Source: CAZFYZ01 sp964523735
GTDB taxonomy: Bacteria; Armatimonadota; UBA5829
Reading direction: 5' to 3'
NCBI GenBank assembly: GCA_964523735.1
Contig: CAZFYZ010000194.1
Span: 1-5,087 of the forward strand
DNA: 5,087 nucleotides
In this document: positions 1 to 5,087 of the stretch, in pieces
Layout of the letters: every line of letters begins with the position of its first letter
How positions within the stretch are numbered: position 1 is the first letter of the stretch
The notes under the pieces: generated by a model
Told to the model about the DNA's origin: nothing
The model's database searches: none
The model's input: the letters and a program-made list of their open reading frames with translations, nothing else
Made by a program: the position numbers and the translations under genes

Positions 1-1
1 C

Positions 2-412
2 GGCACGAATCCCGACATCAAACGCGAGCGCCGGGGTGACTGCGCCACTCCCGAAGGCGACTACTACGTGTGCGAGAAGAACCCCCGCAGCCAATACTAC
101 CTGTCCCTCAAGCTCGCGTACCCCAACGTCCACGACGCGCGCCGCGGTCCCAATGAAGGGCTTATCGACCGTCGAACTTACTCGGCGATAGACCGAGCCA
201 TCAGTCGTGGACGCACGCCCCCCATGGACACCAAGCTTGGAGGAGACATCTGCATTCACGGCGGCGGAGCGGGGAACCTGGACAAGAGCAGCAATCCGCC
301 GGTGATGGAGATCTACGACTGGACCCAGGGGTGCATTGCTCTGGGCAAAACGGAGATTAAGGAGCTGTTCGACCTGCTCCCGGTCGGGACCAAAGTCCAC
401 ATAGACCCCTGA
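2..412 (+). CDS. L,D-transpeptidase (YkuD domain), C-terminal part, 5' truncated by window edge
   Basis: This is the C-terminal 136 residues of a YkuD-type L,D-transpeptidase, a cysteine enzyme that acts on peptidoglycan stem peptides outside the cytoplasmic membrane (family knowledge). The open frame runs from base 2 without a stop. A GTG at 68 lies inside the domain, after a TPEGDYYV segment typical of the family, so it is not the true start. The catalytic signature is visible: the IHGGG histidine is encoded at 257-259, and DWTQGCIAL carries the nucleophile cysteine at 332-334. The TPEG...NP.S.YY..L...YPN pattern resembles the YafK/ErfK-like branch, and TQGC replaces the commoner SHGC. The protein ends PVGTKVHIDP, close to the normal end of the domain, with TGA at 410-412. 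The signal peptide and any substrate-binding domain would lie upstream and cannot be seen. The fold is clear; the specific role (3-3 cross-linking, lipoprotein attachment or another reaction) is not. Confidence 0.9.
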   Translation, partial: GTNPDIKRERRGDCATPEGDYYVCEKNPRSQYYLSLKLAYPNVHDARRGPNEGLIDRRTYSAIDRAISRGRTPPMDTKLGGDICIHGGGAGNLDKSSNPPVMEIYDWTQGCIALGKTEIKELFDLLPVGTKVHIDP

Positions 413-541
413 GCCTCACGGCATTCTCCGGCCACTCAGCCTGCGCCTCATCGCCCCCGACAATACGGAAACCGATAGAAGCAGAGATTGTGGGTAATAA
501 CCAGGCAATCAGTGCTTCAAGGCTTGGGCAATCGACAAGGT

Positions 542-549
542 GGGGAGGT
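542..549 (+). promoter_or_regulatory. Ribosome binding site deciding the norZ start
   Basis: A strong Shine-Dalgarno match, GGGGAGGT, ends four bases before the ATG at 554. The open frame extends upstream to a TTG at 488, which would add 22 residues (starting MWVITRQSV), but no good ribosome binding site precedes it. The ATG is followed by a short polar stretch and then the first membrane helix, as expected for qNOR. The ATG is therefore preferred. Confidence 0.85.
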
Positions 550-553
550 AGAC

Positions 554-2872
554 ATGCCAGTCAATACTGAGAGAAGAGGGATGGTCATTTCGCGGGTCTG
601 GCTGCAGGCGGCCGTGCTCACGTTTCTCCTTGGGTTTGCCGTTCTGGGGTTACTGGCGAGGGTGATCCACAACGAGCACCCGCCAATCCCCGAGCGGGTG
701 GTAGCGGAAGACGGCAGCCTGCTCTTTAGTGGCAGCGATGTCATGGCAGGCCAACACCTGTTCCAGCGACTGGGCCTGATGCAATACGGCACGATCTACG
801 GCCACGGCGCATACTTGGGGCCTGATTTCACAGCGGACTACCTTCATCGGGCCGCACTCGATGCCAGTCGATTCTACTCCAGCGCGGGAGCGACTGGAGC
901 GGAGGCCGATGCCCGAGTCAAGGCCGAGTTCAGGCGCAACCTGTATCGGGCTGACTCCAAAGTCCTCACGTACAGCCCGGGGCAGGCCCACGCATTCCGA
1001 CAATCTGGGCGTTACTACAAGGAATGGTTTGGGTCGTACGACAAGCAGAGGGGTCTCCGCAGGCCGCAAGTGAGCGATCCTGGTGATTTGCACGCCCTCA
1101 GTGCCTACTTCTCCTGGGCAGCTTGGACCTGCGCGGCAGCCCGTCCAGGGGCTGACTTTTCATACACCAACAACTGGCCGCCGGAGCCGATGGTTGGCAA
1201 CGGTCCGACAACTCAGGCGTTCATTTGGAGCGTGTTGAGCCTGATCGCACTACTTGGGGGGACGGGCCTTGTTCTCTTCCTCTTTGGCCGCTACAATCTG
1301 CTCGGCTGGCACAGGTATGAAGAGGAGGAGCCGGCACACAGGATCAGATTCCGGGCCCCGGAGGAGGTGCGGCTGTCGCCATCCCAAAGGGCAACGGCGT
1401 GGTACTTCCTTGTGGTTGCGGGGCTCTTTCTCGCTCAGGGACTGTTGGGTGGAGCCAACGCCCACTACCACGTGGAGCCGCACGGGTTCTATGGTGTTGA
1501 CATCGCCAAGTGGCTGCCCTATAACCTGAGCAGGATGTGGCACGTGCAGTTGGCGATCTTCTTCGTAGCGTCCAGCTTCCTCGCAATGGGCATATTCATC
1601 ACTCCAATGATCGCGGGCCGCGAGCCTAAGCATCAGGACACGCTTGCCAAGCTGCTGTTCGGAGCCGTGGTACTGGTAGTTGTGGGCAGTCTGATCGGAG
1701 AAGCCGCAAGCCTCAAGGAGTACATCAGGGCTAGTGGGCCGTGGTTCTGGGTTGGCTCGCAGGGCTGGGAGTATCTTGACCTGGGCAGACTATGGCAAGC
1801 TCTCCTGACGATTGGAATGCTTGTCTGGGTCGTGATCCTGGTTAGGGGGGCACGCAGCCGTTTGCCAAGCGAGCACCCAGGGAACATGCCCTACCTGTTC
1901 CTCTACAGCGCGATATCCATCCCCGTGTTCTACGCTGTTGGGATGGTATACGGGAAGATGTCGAACTTCGCCGTCGTGGATTTCTGGCGGTTCTGGGTCG
2001 TGCACCTGTGGGTGGAGGACTTCCTGGAGCTATTCACGACGATCATGGTCGCCTATATCTTCGTGCTGCTGGGTGTGGTCAGAGAGAAGACGGCGACGAG
2101 GATCATCTACCTCGACATTCTGCTCTACTCCATCGGCGGGGTCATCGGGACTATGCACCACCTGTATTTCAGCGGCGCTCCGGCAGTGCACATGTCGCTG
2201 GGTGCGTTCTTCTCGGCGATGGAGGTAATCCCCCTCATGCTTCTGACAGTGGAGGCGTGGCGGTTCATGCAGCTCGGGAAGAGCGACCCAAACGAATGCA
2301 CGCTATGCACGCCCGCCGGGCAGTTCCCGCACAAGTGGGCTGTGATGTTCTTGATAGCCGTCGGTTTCTGGAACTTCCTCGGCGCAGGGGTGTTCGGCTT
2401 CCTCATCAACCTTCCGATTGTGAGCTACTACGAGATCGGCACGCAGTTCACTGCGAATCACGCGCACGGAGCGTTGATGGGAGTCTACGGCATGCTGGCG
2501 ATCGGGTTCTTCGTCTTCGTTGCGCGATACTTCATCCCGCCCGACCGGCGGAGCGAACTGGCGATGAAGGTATCGTTCTGGAGCCTGAACATCGGCCTGG
2601 CGTGGATGGTCTTCATCAATCTTGCACCTATTGGCACGCTGCAGTTGCTGGACAGCTTCGGGATTGGTTACTGGCACGCACGGCAGCCTGCTTTCTTTGA
2701 GCAGCCGATCGTGCGCGCATTCGAGTGGCTGCGGTTCCCCGGGGACGCGGTGTTCATCGTCGGGGGAATACTGCCGATCGTGTATCTCGCCGTGCGCATG
2801 TTCCTGGCGCGGAACCGCTATGGGCGGACCGAGGCTGGTCAAGAAACCGAAGAGTTTGTGCAGTACCGCTGA
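554..2872 (+). CDS. norZ: Quinol-dependent nitric oxide reductase (qNOR, single subunit; also annotated norB)
   Basis: This integral membrane enzyme reduces two NO to N2O using electrons from quinol. The 772 residues match the usual qNOR length of about 760-790. Layout: helix 1 (about 15-38); an extracytoplasmic domain (about 39-220) with GQHLFQRLG, YGHGAYLGPDF and TNNWPPEP but no CxxCH, so no heme c; then 13 more helices, about 14 in all. Visible metal-site residues: His330 (HVQL) and His638 or His636 (ANHAH) as heme b/b3 ligands; His484 in VVHLWVE and His535/His536 in GTMHH as FeB ligands; Glu488 and Glu557 (FSAMEV) as conserved active-site glutamates. Quinol-site residues described in Geobacillus qNOR appear kept: His304 and Glu308 (HYHVE), Phe312, and probably Asp731 (PGD). 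Ligand assignments are by family analogy. No NorC, NorQ or NorD is adjacent, as expected for qNOR. An unusual CxxC (Cys582, Cys585) sits in a predicted cytoplasmic loop. The main alternative, NO dismutase, is disfavoured by the intact FeB and quinol residues. Confidence 0.96.
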   Translation: MPVNTERRGMVISRVWLQAAVLTFLLGFAVLGLLARVIHNEHPPIPERVVAEDGSLLFSGSDVMAGQHLFQRLGLMQYGTIYGHGAYLGPDFTADYLHRAALDASRFYSSAGATGAEADARVKAEFRRNLYRADSKVLTYSPGQAHAFRQSGRYYKEWFGSYDKQRGLRRPQVSDPGDLHALSAYFSWAAWTCAAARPGADFSYTNNWPPEPMVGNGPTTQAFIWSVLSLIALLGGTGLVLFLFGRYNLLGWHRYEEEEPAHRIRFRAPEEVRLSPSQRATAWYFLVVAGLFLAQGLLGGANAHYHVEPHGFYGVDIAKWLPYNLSRMWHVQLAIFFVASSFLAMGIFITPMIAGREPKHQDTLAKLLFGAVVLVVVGSLIGEAASLKEYIRASGPWFWVGSQGWEYLDLGRLWQALLTIGMLVWVVILVRGARSRLPSEHPGNMPYLFLYSAISIPVFYAVGMVYGKMSNFAVVDFWRFWVVHLWVEDFLELFTTIMVAYIFVLLGVVREKTATRIIYLDILLYSIGGVIGTMHHLYFSGAPAVHMSLGAFFSAMEVIPLMLLTVEAWRFMQLGKSDPNECTLCTPAGQFPHKWAVMFLIAVGFWNFLGAGVFGFLINLPIVSYYEIGTQFTANHAHGALMGVYGMLAIGFFVFVARYFIPPDRRSELAMKVSFWSLNIGLAWMVFINLAPIGTLQLLDSFGIGYWHARQPAFFEQPIVRAFEWLRFPGDAVFIVGGILPIVYLAVRMFLARNRYGRTEAGQETEEFVQYR

Positions 2873-2903
2873 CCCCATTCGGCTATACAAGGAAAGAACG
2901 AAC

Positions 2904-2954
2904 TGTAGCGGGCGTCTCTGACGCCGCTGGGTGGCGTCGGAAACGCCTGCTACA
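2904..2954 (+). repeat. 51-base imperfect palindrome (22-base arms, 7-base loop) downstream of norZ
   Basis: The left arm 2904-2925 (begins TGTAGCGGGCGTC) and the right arm 2933-2954 (ends CGCCTGCTACA) are reverse complements at 19 of 22 positions. As + strand RNA, two of the three mismatches become G-U pairs (2910 with 2948, 2919 with 2939), leaving one C-A mismatch (2916 with 2942). As − strand RNA, two of the three would be A-C mismatches. It starts 31 bases after the norZ stop. No T-run follows, so it is not a classical intrinsic terminator. It could be a 3' end-stabilising or Rho-assisted termination structure, or a copy of a dispersed REP/MITE-like palindrome. The pairing is seen directly; the role is inferred. 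Confidence 0.8.
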
Positions 2955-3013
2955 ACTATCGACTGCGCAACAGCCTCAGAAACGGGCGGTCGGGCTGGTC
3001 TCGCTCTGTCGTT

Positions 3014-3035
3014 TACCCCCTCACACCCAGGGGTA
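3014..3035 (+). other. Minor 6-bp inverted repeat in the leader region of the DUF5666-like gene
   Basis: TACCCC at 3014-3019 and GGGGTA at 3030-3035 are perfect reverse complements separated by 10 bases. A second 6-bp pair, TCGGTT at 3050-3055 and AACCGA at 3076-3081, lies closer to the gene and ends at the edge of its purine-rich ribosome binding region. Both are short enough to arise by chance. They could be an operator or leader hairpins, but nothing in the sequence identifies a regulator, and no convincing -35/-10 pair was found in 2955-3096. Confidence 0.25.
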
Positions 3036-3096
3036 CATCCTCTAATGGGTCGGTTCCTCTAAGCTCCGATTCGTTAACCGAGGGGGCAGACAGGGC

Positions 3097-4044
3097 ATGA
3101 ACACAGGAAGACTGGGCGGAGCTCCAAGCGTCGGACTCGCGCTTTTACTTATACTCACCTCACTGGCCGCCGGAGCATACGCCTCTGACGGCCGCTGGCT
3201 TGCCACCGGAACCGTGACCAAGGTGGACGGCTCCACTATCTACTTTCTCGGCAGGGATAATCAGATCTACACTATAGCAGCGGGCTCCGCTCAGATCGTA
3301 TCTGATCTGAAGACGGGAATTCGGCCTGTCATGCAAGGCGACACGATCAGGGTCTACGGGAGCCTCGAATCCGACAGCCGCGTTATAGCCTTGAGGATAC
3401 GCATACTGAAGGGCGTTGCCGGAGCGGCGGCGGCTGTGCCTGAACGGGAGATCAAGATCATTTATGAGCGCCCGCAGCCGGATGTGACCAATGGGGCAGG
3501 TCCTGCTCCTGAGGGCCAGGCGCCCGCGTGGGATGTCGATTGCACGTGGGAATCCAGGGGCCTGATCACCGACATAGACTACGATGCTCGGCAGATCAAG
3601 CTGCGGACCTCGACCGGTCAGTTTACGGTAAATATCAACGGCTCGCTTCTGGTCCAGGGCAATAGGAGAGTCGGGCTGGGGCGGTTCAGCCTCGGAGACG
3701 CGGTAAGCGTAAGCGGCAACTTGGTGCGCGACTACGAGATCAACGCGGCCAGAGTCACCCTTATGAGGACGAAGTACGAGGGCGAGAACATCCTGCCCCA
3801 GAAGAAGGTAGCAATCGGCGGCGTGATCCAGCAGATCGACTATCCATCGATGACCTTTACCATGCGGACTGAGACGACGCCCATCACGGTAATGGCGGAT
3901 CAGAACACGATCATCCAGCAGCATCAGCTCAGGCAGAGGTTCACTGACCTGCGGCCGGGGATGCACATCAAGATGAACGGCAACGGCAGCCTGGGAACGG
4001 GATATGCCGCAAGGGAGATTCTGATTGTAGGCGTTGCTCCGTAG
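3097..4044 (+). CDS. Secreted protein with three tandem DUF5666-like repeats, function unknown
   Basis: The product has 315 residues. The N-terminus looks like a Sec signal peptide: one Arg near the start, a hydrophobic core at about residues 11-25, and a likely AYA cleavage site after residue 29. The mature part consists of three related beta-rich units at about 36-104, 153-224 and 238-312. Each begins with a Gly-x-[IV]-x-x-[IV]-D type strand (GTVTKVD, GLITDID, GVIQQID), continues through a stretch of alternating hydrophobic residues, and ends at a GD/PG turn plus strand (QGDTIRVYG, LGDAVSVSG, RPGMHIKMNG). This pattern resembles DUF5666, a small OB-like domain found in exported bacterial proteins. 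A Pro/Gly/Ala-rich linker (about 105-150) separates units 1 and 2. No catalytic motif, lipobox or C-terminal anchor is seen. The ATG at 3097 follows the purine-rich run AGGGGG at 3081-3086, and the stop is TAG. The family call is by pattern recognition only, and no function should be assumed. Confidence 0.75.
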   Translation: MNTGRLGGAPSVGLALLLILTSLAAGAYASDGRWLATGTVTKVDGSTIYFLGRDNQIYTIAAGSAQIVSDLKTGIRPVMQGDTIRVYGSLESDSRVIALRIRILKGVAGAAAAVPEREIKIIYERPQPDVTNGAGPAPEGQAPAWDVDCTWESRGLITDIDYDARQIKLRTSTGQFTVNINGSLLVQGNRRVGLGRFSLGDAVSVSGNLVRDYEINAARVTLMRTKYEGENILPQKKVAIGGVIQQIDYPSMTFTMRTETTPITVMADQNTIIQQHQLRQRFTDLRPGMHIKMNGNGSLGTGYAAREILIVGVAP

Positions 4045-4069
4045 TCATAAAGCCTGTCTCTAGTTCCGG

Positions 4070-4100
4070 CAGGCGTCGCCCAGCTTGTGGGTGGCGCCTG
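4070..4100 (+). terminator. GC-rich hairpin after the DUF5666-like gene, possible terminator without U-tract
   Basis: Arms 4070-4082 (CAGGCGTCGCCCA) and 4088-4100 (TGGGTGGCGCCTG) pair over 13 positions around a 5-base loop. In + strand RNA every position pairs: 11 Watson-Crick and two G-U (4076 with 4094, 4078 with 4092). It starts 25 bases after the TAG at 4042-4044. The following bases, TATTCGTCTG, are not a proper U-tract, so intrinsic termination is uncertain. A short GCCTG at 4052-4056 could pair instead with CAGGC at 4070-4074, giving a competing weak stem. Its right arm shares the GGGTGGCG core with the palindrome after norZ. Confidence 0.6.
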
Positions 4101-4185
4101 TATTCGTCTGCGATCCCATCCGGCAGGACAACGGGTTCATCCAGGAGAATACCTGGCTAATGGGCACGGCTACCGGCCATAGCTC

Positions 4186-4192
4186 GAGGAGG
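4186..4192 (+). promoter_or_regulatory. Ribosome binding site of the SDR gene
   Basis: GAGGAGG ends seven bases before the ATG at 4200, a near-ideal Shine-Dalgarno sequence and spacing. It supports that start over the out-of-frame ATG at 4160. The Rossmann glycine motif begins only six residues after this ATG, as usual for the family. Confidence 0.8.
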
Positions 4193-4199
4193 TTCGGAG

Positions 4200-5087
4200 A
4201 TGGCGAGGGACGCGGTTACTGGAGTATCGGGCTTCAGTGGGCGGCATATTGCGAGGCGGCTCGTGGACGTGGGGCAGGAAGTGGTCAATCTTACCGGCCA
4301 CCCGGATCGGCCGACGGAACTCGGTGAGAAAGCGATGAATGTGCCGTTCAACTTCGGCAACCCGACAGAACTGGCTCGCTCCTTGGAGGGAGTCTCGACT
4401 CTCTACAACACCTACTGGATTCGCTTCGCCCACAGCGGGATGACGTTTGAGAAGGCCGTCGCGAACTCCAGGATTCTGATCCAGGCCGCGCGCGAGGCTG
4501 GGGTGGGGCGGTTGGTGCATGTGAGCATTACTAATCCGTCGGCGGACTCTCGGCTGCCATACTTCCGGGGCAAAGCTGAGGTGGAGCGGGGGATTGCGGA
4601 ATCCGGCCTGAGCTACGCCATTCTCAGACCAGCGGTGATCTTTGGTGACGGCGGGATACTGATCAACAACATCGCGTGGTTTCTCAGACACTCGCCCGTG
4701 TTCGGGATTCCGGGCTCCGGCGAGTATGCTCTGCAGCCAGTCCATGTTGAGGACCTGGCAGACCTCGCGATCAAGTCAGCCCAGGAGACTGAGAACCTGA
4801 CGATAGACGCCGTCGGTCCCGAGGCGCCGACATTCAACGAATTGGTTGGAAGCATCAAGCGGGCGATCGGAAGCAAAACGATGCTCATACATGCGGATCC
4901 GCCATGCGCGCTGCTGGCGACGACTGTGCTTGGATGGCTGCTTCGCGATGTGGTGCTGACTCGCGACGAGGTGAAGGGGCTGTCGGAAAACCTGCTGGTG
5001 TCTAAGAATCCGCCGACATGTCATACAAAGCTGTCCACGTGGCTTGGCGAGAATGCCGATTGGCTGGGTCGGAGGTACTTCTCGGAG
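4200..5087 (+). CDS. NAD(P)-binding atypical/extended SDR (NmrA/epimerase-like), 3' truncated by window edge
   Basis: The open frame from 4200 reaches the window end without a stop, giving 296 residues. That is close to the 290-310 typical of this group, so little is probably missing. The N-terminal Rossmann motif TGVSGFSGR (residues 7-15) matches the TGxxGxxG nucleotide-binding loop of extended and atypical SDRs. Further family marks are AREAGVGRLVHVSI (97-110), the YFRGK stretch (Tyr121 and Lys125, spaced as the SDR catalytic YxxxK), LRPAVIFGDGG (142-152) and VHVEDLADLA (181-190), the last two typical of epimerase and NDUFA9-like proteins. Such proteins are cytoplasmic NAD(P)-dependent sugar epimerases, reductases or redox-sensing regulators. 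The substrate cannot be read from the sequence. The residue following the second beta strand (LTGHPDRP, 31-38) is not a clear acidic NAD selector, so NADP use is possible. The gene follows a 155-base gap holding a hairpin and probably has its own promoter, though none was recognised. Confidence 0.88.
   Translation, partial: MARDAVTGVSGFSGRHIARRLVDVGQEVVNLTGHPDRPTELGEKAMNVPFNFGNPTELARSLEGVSTLYNTYWIRFAHSGMTFEKAVANSRILIQAAREAGVGRLVHVSITNPSADSRLPYFRGKAEVERGIAESGLSYAILRPAVIFGDGGILINNIAWFLRHSPVFGIPGSGEYALQPVHVEDLADLAIKSAQETENLTIDAVGPEAPTFNELVGSIKRAIGSKTMLIHADPPCALLATTVLGWLLRDVVLTRDEVKGLSENLLVSKNPPTCHTKLSTWLGENADWLGRRYFSE

Noticed and set aside
68..412. GTG at 68 as the true start of the L,D-transpeptidase
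   Set aside because: The frame is open to the window edge, and the upstream residues include the family-typical TPEGDYYV segment, so the gene is truncated by the window rather than starting here.
488..553. Upstream TTG start for the nitric oxide reductase, adding 22 residues
   Set aside because: The ATG at 554 has a strong GGGGAGGT four bases upstream, and the extra residues do not resemble a qNOR N-terminus.
413..553. Promoter or NO-regulator operator upstream of norZ
   Set aside because: An AT-rich TAATAA at 495-500 has no matching -35 hexamer at normal spacing, and no good TTGAT-N4-ATCAA palindrome was found.
2203..2232. Met in GTMHH next to the FeB histidines, and HLYFSG after them, as a possible catalytic oddity of the reductase (encoded near 2150-2175)
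   Set aside because: The position before the HH pair seems to vary among qNORs, whereas the histidines themselves are kept, so this is not good evidence of altered chemistry.
2008..2700. 230-codon open frame overlapping norZ on the same strand
   Set aside because: It lies wholly inside the well-supported qNOR in another frame, its protein is Arg/His-rich and low in hydrophobic order, and it has no recognisable domain.
3160..3966. 268-codon open frame on the − strand across the DUF5666-like gene
   Set aside because: It is antisense to a gene with a signal peptide, a start site and internal repeats, and its translation shows no domain; long antisense frames are common in GC-rich DNA.
4141..4156. 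CCAGG/CCTGG 5-bp inverted repeat upstream of the SDR gene
   Set aside because: The arms are too short to separate from chance, and no promoter elements sit around it.
4085..4327. 80-codon open frame on the + strand starting inside the hairpin after the DUF5666-like gene
   Set aside because: It starts in the hairpin, overlaps the SDR gene out of frame, and has no recognisable domain or good ribosome binding site.
4170..4745. 191-codon open frame on the − strand across the SDR gene
   Set aside because: It is a shadow of the + strand SDR, which has a clear Rossmann motif and ribosome binding site.

Overview
The window carries four protein genes, all on the + strand, separated by gaps of 141, 224 and 155 bases. 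The DNA is moderately GC-rich and the genes start behind clear purine-rich ribosome binding sites, so this is a bacterial chromosome fragment. The phylum cannot be fixed from the sequence. Nothing points to a phage, plasmid or insertion sequence, and no tRNA, rRNA or CRISPR array was seen.

Layout: (1) positions 2-412, the C-terminal part of an L,D-transpeptidase (YkuD fold) whose start lies upstream of the window. (2) Positions 554-2872, a complete quinol-dependent, single-subunit nitric oxide reductase (qNOR, NorZ type), the best-supported gene here. (3) Positions 2904-2954, a 51-base imperfect palindrome downstream of norZ. (4) Positions 3097-4044, a secreted protein with three tandem DUF5666-like repeats. 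(5) Positions 4070-4100, a second hairpin just after that gene. (6) Position 4200 to the window end, an NAD(P)-binding atypical short-chain dehydrogenase/reductase (NmrA/epimerase-like), cut off at the window edge.

The four genes do not form an obvious pathway. qNOR reduces NO to N2O in the membrane with electrons from quinol. It needs no NorC partner, and none is seen next to it, nor NorQ/NorD or an NO-sensing regulator. That fits a stand-alone NO-detoxification gene or the NO step of a partial denitrification chain. The transpeptidase and the DUF5666-like protein both act outside the cytoplasmic membrane, but a functional link to NO is not shown. The wide gaps and the hairpins after genes 2 and 3 suggest separate transcription units rather than one operon.

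No clearly new biological system is visible. The points most worth a second look are the two hairpins, which pair better as + strand RNA than as − strand RNA; the qNOR catalytic and quinol-site residues, which argue against an NO dismutase; a CxxC pair in a cytoplasmic loop of the qNOR; and the three-repeat architecture of the secreted protein.
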